64,000 nucleotides of DNA. Source: Marinobacter sediminum (lineage in GTDB: Bacteria; Pseudomonadota; Gammaproteobacteria; Pseudomonadales; Oleiphilaceae). Positions 42,524 through 53,370 of the stretch are shown here, in pieces. The stretch covers positions 1,237,305 to 1,301,304 of the forward strand of contig NZ_JAEMQH010000002.1 of the NCBI RefSeq assembly GCF_016820575.1, written 5' to 3'. How positions within the stretch are numbered: the stretch's first letter is position 1; each line of letters opens with the position of its first letter. The notes beneath the pieces were generated by a model. That model was not told where the DNA came from, made no database searches, and saw nothing but the letters and a program-made list of their open reading frames with translations. The translations under genes were made by a program, and so were the position numbers.

Positions 42524-43684
42524 ATGAACGAGCCCGCTTCACCCGCTCAAAAGCATCGCCAAAACCTGTCCGGTGAAAAAAAGGCGGCATCCCGGGTCAC
42601 CATCATCGGCATGATTCTGGATGTGATACTCGGTCTCATTAAAGTCATTGCAGGTGCTCTTTTTCATTCCCAGGCCCTGGTTGTTGACGGCATTCACTCC
42701 TTTACTGACGTTGCCTCCGATCTGGTAGTGCTCGGAGTCATGCGGGTGTCCCGAAAAGAACCCGATCAGGAGCATCCCTACGGCCATCAACGGATCGAAA
42801 CCTTCGGCACCCTGGTTCTGGGCAGCATCTTGATTGCAGTGGGTGCAGCGCTGGCGTGGGAAAATACCTTACGACTGATCGAGGGTAAAGCAGACATTGT
42901 TCCCGGATGGCCGGTGCTGTTGGCAGCGGCTGTATCGGTCGCCAGCAAAGAGTGGATCTACCACTACACTCGCCGCGTTGGCCTGGCCATTCGCTCCGAC
43001 CTTATCCTTGCCAACGCCTGGCACAGTCGTTCGGATGCTTTTTCGTCTGTTGTCGTATTGATTTCAACCACAGGGGCGATGGCAGGCTTTCTCTGGCTGG
43101 ACGTGCTGGCGGCGGTCGTCATTGCTGGCATCATTATTCACATAGGCTGGAAATTTTCCTGGGACAGCGTGAAAGAGTTGGTCGATACCGGCCTGTCTCC
43201 TGCCGATACCGAAATGCTAAAGGACATTGCCCGACAGACCGATGGCGTGCGCAATGTACACGAGCTGCGGAGCCGGCGTATGGGCCACGACATCCTGCTG
43301 GACATCCACCTCCTGGTCCGGCCCGACATCAGTGTTTCCGAGGGCCACCAGATCGGCATGCAGGTTGTCAGTGGCATGCGGCACGCACTCGACAACATCC
43401 GTGACATCAACTTCCACATCGATGCCGAGAACGATGAAGACCACTCACCCACGTCCGAGCGTTTGCCCCACCGGGATGAAATTCACAGGGTACTGGTTGA
43501 TCACGTTGGGGATTTACCGTCAAACACCCGGCTCCGGCTGCACTACCTGAAAAACAAGGTGCACCTGGAACTGTTCTTTGACACCTCGGCAGGCAGCGAC
43601 ATACTCACCGCCGAACGAATTCGGGGTGAGTTGGCGGACTACAGCTGGCTTGGCAGTGTTCGGGTGTGGGTCAGTGGCCCCTGA
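42524..43684 (+). CDS. Cation diffusion facilitator (CDF) family metal exporter
   Basis: 386 residues. Six membrane helices; the metal sites in helices 2 and 5 are HSFTDVASD and HSRSDAFSS, as in zinc/iron exporters of the FieF type. The cytoplasmic C-terminal domain includes HELRSRRMGHDILLDIHLLV and a further His cluster (INFHIDAENDEDH). The extended C-terminus of about 90 residues is longer than in E. coli FieF. The ATG at 42524 has CGGAG 6 bp upstream, better than ATG 42506. It ends 3 bp from the convergent RimK-like gene. Confidence 0.92.
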   Translation: MNEPASPAQKHRQNLSGEKKAASRVTIIGMILDVILGLIKVIAGALFHSQALVVDGIHSFTDVASDLVVLGVMRVSRKEPDQEHPYGHQRIETFGTLVLGSILIAVGAALAWENTLRLIEGKADIVPGWPVLLAAAVSVASKEWIYHYTRRVGLAIRSDLILANAWHSRSDAFSSVVVLISTTGAMAGFLWLDVLAAVVIAGIIIHIGWKFSWDSVKELVDTGLSPADTEMLKDIARQTDGVRNVHELRSRRMGHDILLDIHLLVRPDISVSEGHQIGMQVVSGMRHALDNIRDINFHIDAENDEDHSPTSERLPHRDEIHRVLVDHVGDLPSNTRLRLHYLKNKVHLELFFDTSAGSDILTAERIRGELADYSWLGSVRVWVSGP

Positions 43685-43687
43685 GAT

Positions 43688-45187
43688 TTACCGGCGCCGG
43701 TTGGCCTCCATCCGGGACAGGAACTCCTGCATGATCAGGGTATAGAGTTCGCCCCCCAGGAACCGATCCTCTACCCCGGCGTCGATGCTGGGGTTATCGT
43801 TGACCTCAATGACTGCCACGCGATTGCCCGACTGCTTGATATCAACACCGTAGAGCCCATTACCAATCAGCTTGGTCGCGCTCAAGGCTGCCTGGATCAC
43901 ATTACGCGGCACCTCGTAGGTGGGCATGGTCTCAAAGTCACCACTTTCGCTGGTCGATTCGCCGTGCTGATAAATCTGCCAATGCCCCTTCACCATCATG
44001 TACTTGCACGCATAGATGGCACGGCCACCGAGGACTCCGATACGCCAGTCGTAATCGGTGTACAGGTATTCCTGGGCCAGCACCAGAGCCGACTGCTTGA
44101 ACAGCTCCTTCAGGCCCGCACGCAGTGATTCCTCGTCTTCAGCCTTGGTCACACCCCGGGAAAAGGCGCCGTCCGGTATCTTGATGACCACCGGGAAGCC
44201 CAGCTCATCCATCACCTGCTCCACAGCTTGCTTCTGGTCCTTCGACAGGATCAGGGTCTTGGGCGTAGGCACCTTGTTGTTCTTCAACAAGTCAGCCAGG
44301 AAGACCTTGTTGGTGCAGCGCAGGATGGACACCGGATCATCAATCACCACCATTCCTTCGGCTTCGGCCTTGCGGGCAAACCGATAGGTGTGATGGTCGA
44401 TGGCGGTGGTTTCCCGGATAAACAGGCCGTCGTATTCCGGCAGTCGCATGTAATCGCGCCGGGTTATCTGCTCAACGTTGATACCCAGCTTGCGGCCGGC
44501 TTTCTCGAATCGTGTCAGGGCCACCTTGTCACTGGGCGGCATTTCCTCGTCCGGATTGACCAGCACCGCCAGATCAAAGCGATAGCGGCGGCGGGCCCGT
44601 GGCTTGCGCCAAATCATACTGCTGAACCGGTCCAGGGCGGCGGCAAACACATCCTGCTCGCGTTCTTCCAGATCGGCCGGAGATGCCGGCTTCATGGATT
44701 CAATCTGCCAGCCTTTGCGTCGCTTGAACACCACCTCAAGAATCGGACAGGGGAAACGCTCGAACAGCGCTCTCGCCACCGGCTTCAGCTCCGGATGTTC
44801 GACCTGACCAAAATAGGTCCGGATACGCACTTCGTGAGTGGCATGACGCGCATCTTTGGACGGATCGATGGCCGAGCCTGACGCTTCCAGCCACTCCAAA
44901 ACGCTGCTATCCAGCTCTTCCAGCTCAAGTGAGAACAGGCCCTTGCGGCTCAGGTCGTTCAGCGTCATCACTGAGGGCACCACGTGATGACCACGGGCCT
45001 CCGCCAACAGGGAGCAGTAATAGCCGCGACTGAGGTACTTGGCGCTCTGGCAAAGGTTGATCACCCGCACCCGGCCGTTGGCCGGTGTTGTAAATTGCAG
45101 GTACTGGTCAAACGTCAGTACGTCTTCACTGGGGTAATACGGAGACCAGTCTTTCGCGCGGTCCACCACAATCAACAATCGAGACAT
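43688..45187 (-). CDS. RimK-like ATP-grasp ligase with RLAN N-terminal domain
   Basis: 499 residues. N-terminal 1-~170 is the RLAN domain (RLLIVVDRAKDWSPYYPSED, then LCQSAKYLSRGYYCSLLAEA). The ATP-grasp ligase lies at ~290-490: RCTNKVFLADLLKNNKVPTP, VVIKIPDGAFSRGV, LAQEYLYTDYDWRIGVLGGR and the metal-binding VIEVNDNPSIDAG. Such proteins form amide bonds, adding amino acids to a peptide or small molecule; the substrate is unknown. ATG 45187 follows GGGAGG. It is divergent from the GNAT/C39 gene, a pairing known from genomic surveys of amidoligases. Confidence 0.9.
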   Translation of the reverse strand: MSRLLIVVDRAKDWSPYYPSEDVLTFDQYLQFTTPANGRVRVINLCQSAKYLSRGYYCSLLAEARGHHVVPSVMTLNDLSRKGLFSLELEELDSSVLEWLEASGSAIDPSKDARHATHEVRIRTYFGQVEHPELKPVARALFERFPCPILEVVFKRRKGWQIESMKPASPADLEEREQDVFAAALDRFSSMIWRKPRARRRYRFDLAVLVNPDEEMPPSDKVALTRFEKAGRKLGINVEQITRRDYMRLPEYDGLFIRETTAIDHHTYRFARKAEAEGMVVIDDPVSILRCTNKVFLADLLKNNKVPTPKTLILSKDQKQAVEQVMDELGFPVVIKIPDGAFSRGVTKAEDEESLRAGLKELFKQSALVLAQEYLYTDYDWRIGVLGGRAIYACKYMMVKGHWQIYQHGESTSESGDFETMPTYEVPRNVIQAALSATKLIGNGLYGVDIKQSGNRVAVIEVNDNPSIDAGVEDRFLGGELYTLIMQEFLSRMEANRRR

Positions 45188-45388
45188 CTGGGGCAATCCT
45201 CCCTGAAGGTTGAGCCCTGACTAATTTGCGCAACAATACCCCTGGACGGGTACCCGCACAATCTTCGAATAATGCGTGCTTTTACGCATACTTGAGCTAT
45301 GTTCCAGTAGCACACTCTCTCTCATAATACCCAGGTAAGGGAAGCTCCCTGCATGCCCCGACCCGTCACTCGCCAAGGCTCCATCACC

Positions 45389-46507
45389 ATGACCGACCTC
45401 CTGCTCCGACAGGCTACGACTGCCGACCTGGATGCGCTCGTCCGTCTCGAAAACCTGTGCTTCGATGAAGACAGGATTTCCCGGCGCAGTTTTCGCCGTT
45501 TTCTCGAGGTGCCCCGAGACCGTCTGATTGTCGCGACTCTGGCCGGAGAGCTCGTGGGCTATGCCCTGGTACTGATGAATGCGGCCACCCGGTTGGCCCG
45601 CATTTATTCCATTGCCGTTGCCCCTTCAGCCCGGGGTCGCGGTGCCGGGGAAAAACTGATTCGGGCAGCGGAACAGGAAGCGGTCGAAGCCGGCCGTATT
45701 GTGATGCGCCTGGAAGTTCGTGAGGACAACCAGTCTGCCATCGGTCTCTACGAGCGCCTGGGCTACCGCCAGTTTGGCACATACCGTGACTATTACGAGG
45801 ATCACGGTAACGCTCTGCGCTTTGAACGACGCATTCTGTTTTACGAACCCTCCGGGAATTTCCCAGACGTACCCTACTACCCTCAAACCACGGAATTTTC
45901 CTGTGGTCCGGCAGCTTTGATCATGGCCATGGCAGCGCTTGACGAGGGCCAGGCCGTCAGCACTCTTGAGGAATTAAAGCTCTGGCGTGAGGCCACCACC
46001 ATCTTCATGCTTGCGGGCCACGGAGGCTGTGGCCCCCATGGTCTGGCGCTGTCCGCCTGGAACCGTGGCTTTCATGCCAGCGCATGGATCAGCAAAGAGG
46101 GCGCCCTGTTCAAGGACACAGTGCGGAACGAAGACAAGAAACGGGTTCTGGAGTTGGTGCACGAGGGTTTTCTGCACGACATCGGCCAGACCGAGATCGA
46201 ACTGCGGCACGACCCGCTAACACTTGAAGGAATGGAGCGCGCACTGCACCAAGGGCGCATCCCGGTCATCCTGATCAGCACCTGGCAACTGAACCGCAGC
46301 CGGGTGCCGCACTGGGTAACCGTGTGTGCCATCGATGATCAGTTCGTCTACCTGCACGATCCGGAAATCGACGTGGAGGCCGGTGAGACCGTGGCCGACA
46401 AGCAATATCTGCCCATCGACCGCCGGATATTCGACAAGATGTCGCGCTACGGCAGTCTGCAACCGCTCCAGGCCGCCGTCATCGTCGGCCCTAAGCGAAA
46501 GCCCTGA
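45389..46507 (+). CDS. GNAT acetyltransferase fused to a C39-like cysteine peptidase domain
   Basis: 372 residues in two parts. Residues ~2-150 are a RimI-type GNAT domain with the acetyl-CoA loop APSARGRGAGEKLI. Residues ~160-370 are a papain-like/C39 peptidase-like domain: catalytic Cys172 in EFSCGPAALI, the His in VPHWVTV and Asp in LHDPE. The fusion is found next to RLAN/RimK-like ligases and is thought to act in the same peptide or amide-modification pathway. An in-frame start 12 codons upstream (45353) cannot be excluded. It ends 0 bp from uvrB (convergent). Confidence 0.88.
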   Translation: MTDLLLRQATTADLDALVRLENLCFDEDRISRRSFRRFLEVPRDRLIVATLAGELVGYALVLMNAATRLARIYSIAVAPSARGRGAGEKLIRAAEQEAVEAGRIVMRLEVREDNQSAIGLYERLGYRQFGTYRDYYEDHGNALRFERRILFYEPSGNFPDVPYYPQTTEFSCGPAALIMAMAALDEGQAVSTLEELKLWREATTIFMLAGHGGCGPHGLALSAWNRGFHASAWISKEGALFKDTVRNEDKKRVLELVHEGFLHDIGQTEIELRHDPLTLEGMERALHQGRIPVILISTWQLNRSRVPHWVTVCAIDDQFVYLHDPEIDVEAGETVADKQYLPIDRRIFDKMSRYGSLQPLQAAVIVGPKRKP

Positions 46508-48565
<2,058 letters not shown>

Positions 48566-48749
48566 AATAGGCGGACAACCTCCGGTTTTTGACGGACAGG
48601 GCCACGAAAAGCCCCACTGTCCAGAAATTTAGCGTTATGCCGGCTTCATGATACCATCGGAGCAATCGACGGCCGGCAGAAAATAAGTCATTGTGCGTAT
48701 TTCCGCCCGTCGCAGAGCCCTATCAGACGCAGCTTTAAGGAGCGCAAGT

Positions 48750-49934
48750 TTGGACCTTCAACTTTCCAGCCGAGTACAGGCTATCAAGCCCTCTCCCACC
48801 CTCGCAGTCACCAACAAAGCCGCTGAACTCCGCGCAGCCGGCCAGGACATCATTGGCCTTGGAGCTGGCGAGCCCGACTTCGACACCCCGGATCACATCA
48901 AACAGGCAGCCATTGAAGCCATCAACAACGGCCAGACAAAGTACACGGCTGTGGATGGTACGCCGGCCCTGAAAAAAGCGATTATCGCGAAGTACAAACG
49001 GGACAACGGCCTGGATTACGAAGCCAACCAGATCTTGGTAAGCAGTGGAGGCAAACAGAGCTTTTTCAACCTCGCACTTGCCACTCTGAACCCCGGTGAC
49101 GAAGCCATTATTCCGGCGCCCTATTGGGTGTCCTACCCGGACATGGTTCTGGTCGCCGAAGGCAAACCAGTGATTCTCGAAACGGGTGCTGATACTCGCT
49201 TCAAGATCACGCCGGAACAACTGGAAAACGCCATTACCGAGCGGACTCGTCTGTTCGTAATCAACAGCCCGTCCAACCCAAGCGGTATGGCTTATACCCT
49301 GGAAGAGTTGCAGGCGATTGGCGAAGTGCTGAAGAAGCACCCGAACATCATGATCGCCACCGACGACATGTACGAGCCCATCCTCTGGACCGGCAAGCCG
49401 TTCTGCAACATCCTGAACGCGACGCCGGAGCTGTACGACCGCACCTTCGTTCTGAACGGTGTTTCCAAGGCCTACTCCATGACTGGCTGGCGCATCGGCT
49501 ATGCCGCTGGCCCCGCCAAGATCATTGGCGCCATGAAGAAGATCCAGTCCCAGAGCACGTCCAACCCGTCGTCGGTGTCCCAGGCTGCTGCCCAGGCGGC
49601 TCTTGATGGCTCACAGGACTGCGTTGGCGAGATGGTCAGCGCGTTCAAGGAGCGTCACGACTGGCTCGTAGAGGCCCTGAACGGCCTGCCCGGTGTGGAT
49701 TGCTTGCATGGTGACGGCACCTTCTACGTATTCCCGAGCTTTCACGCCGCAATCGAAGCCGACAAGGACGCCAACACAGACGTCGAGTTTGCCGAGAAGC
49801 TGCTGACTGAAGCCGGTGTTGCCCTGGTTCCGGGCTCTGCCTTTGGTGTTCCGGGCCACATGCGACTGAGCTTTGCCACCAGCATGGACAACCTCAAGCA
49901 GGCCATTGAACGTCTGCAAAAGGCCCTTGGCTAA
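48750..49934 (+). CDS. PLP-dependent aspartate aminotransferase (class I)
   Basis: 394 residues. It transfers the amino group between aspartate and 2-oxoglutarate or a similar pair. Fold type I features: LGAGEPDFDTPDHI, SPSNPSGMAYT, and the PLP lysine in NGVSKAYSMTGWRIGYAAGP. It starts at TTG 48750, where AAGGAG lies 7 bp upstream and the protein begins MDLQLSSRVQAIKPSPTLAV, matching the family; the frame is open to 48693 but without a ribosome site. Divergent from uvrB. The tRNA-Asn promoter follows. Confidence 0.93.
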   Translation: MDLQLSSRVQAIKPSPTLAVTNKAAELRAAGQDIIGLGAGEPDFDTPDHIKQAAIEAINNGQTKYTAVDGTPALKKAIIAKYKRDNGLDYEANQILVSSGGKQSFFNLALATLNPGDEAIIPAPYWVSYPDMVLVAEGKPVILETGADTRFKITPEQLENAITERTRLFVINSPSNPSGMAYTLEELQAIGEVLKKHPNIMIATDDMYEPILWTGKPFCNILNATPELYDRTFVLNGVSKAYSMTGWRIGYAAGPAKIIGAMKKIQSQSTSNPSSVSQAAAQAALDGSQDCVGEMVSAFKERHDWLVEALNGLPGVDCLHGDGTFYVFPSFHAAIEADKDANTDVEFAEKLLTEAGVALVPGSAFGVPGHMRLSFATSMDNLKQAIERLQKALG

Positions 49935-49951
49935 AAAAATATGGCGAGGGG

Positions 49952-49980
49952 TTGACGAGGGCGTATAGCCACACTAATAT
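49952..49980 (+). promoter_or_regulatory. Promoter of the second tRNA-Asn gene
   Basis: TTGACG (49952-49957), 17 bp, TAATAT (49975-49980), 25 bp before the tRNA. It is the same layout as the promoter at 35370-35398. Confidence 0.75.
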
Positions 49981-50004
49981 ACGCGCCTCGTCACACGACG
50001 ACGT

Positions 50005-50080
50005 TCCCCGATAGCTCAGTTGGTAGAGCAACGGACTGTTAATCCGTTTGTCGCTGGTTCGAGCCCAGCTCGGGGAGCCA
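50005..50080 (+). tRNA. tRNA-Asn (GUU), second copy
   Basis: 76 nt, base for base the same as the gene at 35419-35494, anticodon GTT at 50038-50040, CCA encoded. Confidence 0.98.
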
Positions 50081-50092
50081 CTATTCGAAAAG

Positions 50093-50123
50093 CCCGCTAA
50101 TTCTCTGAGTTAGCGGGTTTTTT
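50093..50123 (+). terminator. Rho-independent terminator after the second tRNA-Asn
   Basis: CCCGCTAA pairs with TTAGCGGG around a 9-nt loop, then six T. It differs in sequence from the terminator of the first copy. Confidence 0.88.
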
Positions 50124-50200
50124 ATTGCCTGCTTTTTCTCCTAACGTTTGCCGTTTTGTGAGGCCGAACTCTGCTCCTAGCCTGCGAGATTTGGTGTTTG

Positions 50201-50308
50201 GCCACGGCCACACCTACTTCTCAAAAACCGCTACGAGCACGTCCGTGTGCGCTTGTTTCCGGCCGTCCATGGCCTCCAACATTTTTGAGAAGTAGGTGCG
50301 GCCGCGCC
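50201..50308. repeat. Long palindromic element, copy B
   Basis: Arms 50201-50227 and 50282-50308 (27 nt, 24 paired), ending inward in AAAAA and TTTTT. Core 50228-50281 is 54 nt and folds into CAC-GTCC-GTG and GGCC-GTCCAT-GGCC hairpins. The core differs from copy C by one base, but the arms are unrelated to those of A or C. It lies downstream of the tRNA terminator; between B and C (50309-50505) I see no convincing gene. Confidence 0.92.
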
Positions 50309-50505
50309 CTATCTTAATTTACAGATATAGCTAACGCTTCAAAGACCTCCAACCTCATAAACCTGATCAACTCAAACCCAGCGAAGAACAGCAAGCGACA
50401 CGTTATACACCTCTCTTAGGAAACGGCTATGGCAGGCCAAACTCCTTTCAGAGAAAAGCCGACTCAGACGGTTTGGAGCGCGACTATTCCTCCCAAATTC
50501 GAAAA

Positions 50506-50613
50506 GGTGGTGTGGGAACGCCCTCCCAAAAATGTTGGAGGCCATGGACGGCCGGAAACAAGCGCACACGGACGTGCTTGTAGCGGTTTTTGGGAGGGCG
50601 TTCCCACACCACC
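50506..50613. repeat. Long palindromic element, copy C (inverted relative to B)
   Basis: Arms 50506-50532 and 50587-50613 are a perfect 27-bp inverted repeat, ending inward in AAAAA and TTTTT. The 54-nt core at 50533-50586 is, in reverse complement, identical to core B except for one base (CTACAAGC in place of CTACGAGC). The element lies 50 bp after the pyrF stop codon, so pyrF transcripts run into it. Confidence 0.94.
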
Positions 50614-50663
50614 AACCTCCGAATCAAGAAGGCTGGGGCAGGAACGAAAACAAAGAATCAGAG

Positions 50664-51374
50664 CTAGAGACCAATCACCTCAGCATGAATCGCCTCTAGA
50701 GCAGCCAGAGGATCAGAAGCCCGAGTAATCGGGCGCCCAATCACGAGGTAGTCGGAACCGGCTTTCAAAGCGTCCGTGGGCGTCATGATGCGCTGCTGAT
50801 CACCTTTGTCGGCGGTCAACGGGCGGATTCCGGGGGTGATCAGCTGGAAGTCGGCGCCCTGCTCGGCTTTGAGCTTGGGGGCTTCCTGGGCGGAGCAGAC
50901 GACGCCGTCGAGGCCGCAGTTTTTGGTGAGGGTCGCCAGGCGCGAAACCTGGACTTCGGGCGAGTCAGTGATACCGATTCCGGTCAGATCATCCGCAGAC
51001 ATACTGGTCAGCACAGTGACTGCGATCAGCAACGGGCGGCTGGCACCGTAAGATTCCAGCCGCTCCCGGCAGGCGGTCATCATCTTCTCACCACCTGAGG
51101 CGTGAACGTTGACCATCCAAACACCCAGATCTGCAGCCACTGCCACGGCGGCCGAGGTTGTGTTCGGGATGTCGTGAAACTTCAGATCCAGGAACACATC
51201 GAAACCGCGCTTCTGCAGGCGATCTACCAGCTGCGGACCACTGCGGGTGAACAACTCCTTGCCTACCTTGAGCCGACACTTGGCCGGATCCAGTTGCTCT
51301 ACCAGCTCTACAGCCGGTTTCTCAGATGGAAAATCCAGGGCGACAATGATCTTCGGATCGTTTTGGTTTTGCAC
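50664..51374 (-). CDS. pyrF: Orotidine 5'-phosphate decarboxylase
   Basis: 236 residues. Converts OMP to UMP, the last step of pyrimidine synthesis. The catalytic DxKxxD array is [13 protein letters not shown]; the phosphate-binding end is ITPGIRP and [10 protein letters not shown]. The start is GTG with TAGGG 8 bp upstream. It follows lapB by 30 bp, the order seen in Pseudomonas and Marinobacter, so it is probably the last gene of the ihfB-lapA-lapB-pyrF group. Confidence 0.97.
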   Translation of the reverse strand: MQNQNDPKIIVALDFPSEKPAVELVEQLDPAKCRLKVGKELFTRSGPQLVDRLQKRGFDVFLDLKFHDIPNTTSAAVAVAADLGVWMVNVHASGGEKMMTACRERLESYGASRPLLIAVTVLTSMSADDLTGIGITDSPEVQVSRLATLTKNCGLDGVVCSAQEAPKLKAEQGADFQLITPGIRPLTADKGDQQRIMTPTDALKAGSDYLVIGRPITRASDPLAALEAIHAEVIGL

Positions 51375-51404
51375 GTTATAAACCCTACAGAATGCTTTAA
51401 AGAA

Positions 51405-52574
51405 TTATTCGGCCTCTACACCCTGAATCGGGCGAATGGTCTCCCACTGCTTGCAGCTGGGGCAGAGCCAGTGCAATTGCTGGCCGGAGAAGCCGCAGTT
51501 GGCACAACGGTATATGGGTCGGTTCACGAGAATCAGGTGACCGATGCGGCTTACCAAACGCCCCTCATCAGTAGTCATGCCCTTCTCATACCCGGCCATC
51601 TCAACCAGCCGCAACAGGCCCCGAACGCTAGGGCGCACTTCAAGCTCCTTGCGCAGGAGCTCGATGGCGGCAAGGCGCCCGGAGGATCGCTCAACGGACT
51701 CCACTAGCGCCAACAAGAGACTGGTACTGGGGTAGCTCTCGTAAAGCTTCCGCAGCTTTTTGCCCAGCCGCCCAACATCGCCGTGCTCCTGCTCCAGCTT
51801 CATCAACCGATCCACAGCCTCGGGACCAAATTCTGGATTCTGATCGAACACCTTCAAGCTCTGATTCGCGGCTTCCCGGAAACTACCCTGGCGAATCTGC
51901 AACTTCATCAGAATCAGCGTGGCGCGAACGCAGGACTGGTCATAATCCAACGCCTGTTTGCAGAGCTTTTGGGCGCCCCAGCGGTCATCCTCACGCAACG
52001 CCTGCTCGGCCAGCTCACAGGTAATGTAAGCCAGCACCTTGAACATGGCCGGATCGGCGTCCCCCTTGGTGAGCGCCCGCGCCACGTCGGCGGCCTTGCC
52101 CCACTCTTTTTCCTGCTGGTACAGCTCGATCAGTTGCTGCGACGACCCGCGACCGTAATCGCGATCGCCCATCAGCTCCTGCAGCAGTGCCTCGGCCCTG
52201 TCCAGCAGACCCGCCTTGAGATAATCCTTGGCAAGCTCGAGGGTAACCTGGGGAGAAAAGCGGGTAGGTAATTCAGGGCGCGCCAGCAGATTCTGATGAA
52301 TGAGAATGGCGCGCTCAGTCTCGCCCTTGAGGCGGAAATGACTGCCAATGGATAAATGCAGGCTGACCGTCTCTTTGTTCACGGCCAGGGACTGTACGAA
52401 GTTCTCGACGGCTTGATCGGAGTAATTGGTAAAAAGGAACTGGAGTCGGTCGCGCACCGACTCTTCATCAGCGATCGGGGTGCTGGACCTGCGACGGCTT
52501 TTGCCAAGCCGGCCTGCAAACCAGCCGGCCGCAACCGCTATCGTCAGCAGCAGCCACTGAAGCACTATATCCAT
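51405..52574 (-). CDS. lapB: Lipopolysaccharide assembly protein B
   Basis: 389 residues. An N-terminal membrane helix (MDIVLQWLLLTIAVAAGWFA) is followed by TPR repeats (about 70-340) and a C-terminal rubredoxin-like knuckle, CANCGFSGQQLHWLCPSCKQ. LapB regulates LpxC turnover with FtsH and couples LPS synthesis to export. The start overlaps the lapA stop by one base, so translation is coupled. Confidence 0.96.
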   Translation of the reverse strand: MDIVLQWLLLTIAVAAGWFAGRLGKSRRRSSTPIADEESVRDRLQFLFTNYSDQAVENFVQSLAVNKETVSLHLSIGSHFRLKGETERAILIHQNLLARPELPTRFSPQVTLELAKDYLKAGLLDRAEALLQELMGDRDYGRGSSQQLIELYQQEKEWGKAADVARALTKGDADPAMFKVLAYITCELAEQALREDDRWGAQKLCKQALDYDQSCVRATLILMKLQIRQGSFREAANQSLKVFDQNPEFGPEAVDRLMKLEQEHGDVGRLGKKLRKLYESYPSTSLLLALVESVERSSGRLAAIELLRKELEVRPSVRGLLRLVEMAGYEKGMTTDEGRLVSRIGHLILVNRPIYRCANCGFSGQQLHWLCPSCKQWETIRPIQGVEAE

Positions 52575-52876
52575 TAAAGAGTCCGGTCGGTCTGGGCCCT
52601 GGATTTCTCCAATGCCTGCTCGGCACGATTAAGTCGCTTCTCGAGGGTTCGCCGGGACACCGAGTTACGAACGGTGGCCAGCATGGTCATCAACACGCCC
52701 ACAAGCGCGCCAATGATAAAAGACATGATAATCCAGACGGCGACGCCGTGGGGCTGGGTTTCGAACAACAGGAAGTTGAGCGATACCGCCATCTGATTGT
52801 TGAGAGAGAACACGAGTGCCAGCAGGATGAGCACCAGTACTAACAGAATAATAAAGATTTTCTGCAATCCTGCCAT
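52574..52876 (-). CDS. lapA: Lipopolysaccharide assembly protein A (DUF1049)
   Basis: 100 residues. Two membrane helices, IFIILLVLVLILLALVFSLN and VAVWIIMSFIIGALVGVLMT, then a charged coiled-coil-like tail. It is the small partner of LapB. Overlaps lapB by one base. Confidence 0.94.
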   Translation of the reverse strand: MAGLQKIFIILLVLVLILLALVFSLNNQMAVSLNFLLFETQPHGVAVWIIMSFIIGALVGVLMTMLATVRNSVSRRTLEKRLNRAEQALEKSRAQTDRTL

Positions 52877-52939
52877 AGCAATAACGCTCCCAAACGGACT
52901 TTAAAGAAGCCCGGATTATACAAGTTCCCTGATGCTGCG

Positions 52940-53236
52940 TCAGAAGCCTTTTTTCAGGCTGTCATTAACCTGTTCCCGCAATTCCTTGCCAGGCTTGAAG
53001 TGCGGCACGAATTTGGCGGGCAGTTGCACGGCTTCGCCGGTTTTCGGATTGCGACCAGTGCGTGCAGCCCTGTGATGCAGCGAAAAACTGCCAAACCCTC
53101 GAATTTCAATTCTCTGGCCATCGGCGAGCGACTGGGACATGTGCTCAATAATGGTTTTTACAGCCAACTCGACGTCTTTAACGGAAAGCTGACTTTGCTT
53201 GGACGCAATCAGCTCGACCAGTTCGGACTTCGTCAT
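52940..53236 (-). CDS. ihfB: Integration host factor subunit beta
   Basis: 98 residues. DNA-bending architectural protein that pairs with IhfA. The HU/IHF signature [20 protein letters not shown] is complete, with [20 protein letters not shown] after it. The ribosome site AGAGGGAA is upstream. It is downstream of rpsA but separated from it by a terminator, as in E. coli. Confidence 0.98.
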   Translation of the reverse strand: MTKSELVELIASKQSQLSVKDVELAVKTIIEHMSQSLADGQRIEIRGFGSFSLHHRAARTGRNPKTGEAVQLPAKFVPHFKPGKELREQVNDSLKKGF

Positions 53237-53323
53237 GAGGCGTTTCCCTCTTTCTTTATTATGTGTCCGCCGGATACCGGACTCTCATGACTCCTAGTTT
53301 AGCCAAACCAAAAAAAAACACAA

Positions 53324-53353
53324 AAAAAACGGGCTCTTAGAGCCCGTTTTTTT
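53324..53353 (-). terminator. Rho-independent terminator after rpsA
   Basis: On the minus strand: AACGGGCTCT, loop of AA, AGAGCCCGTT with a U-run supplied by the A-tract at 53322-53329. A partial or condition-dependent stop would let some rpsA transcripts continue into ihfB. Confidence 0.88.
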
Positions 53354-53370
53354 CTTACCAACCGAGATTA

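Noticed and set aside
50429..50728. 99-codon open frame with a passable ribosome site reading through palindrome C
   Set aside because: Much of it is translation of the palindrome, and its 3' part overlaps the end of pyrF; composition is unlike neighbouring proteins.
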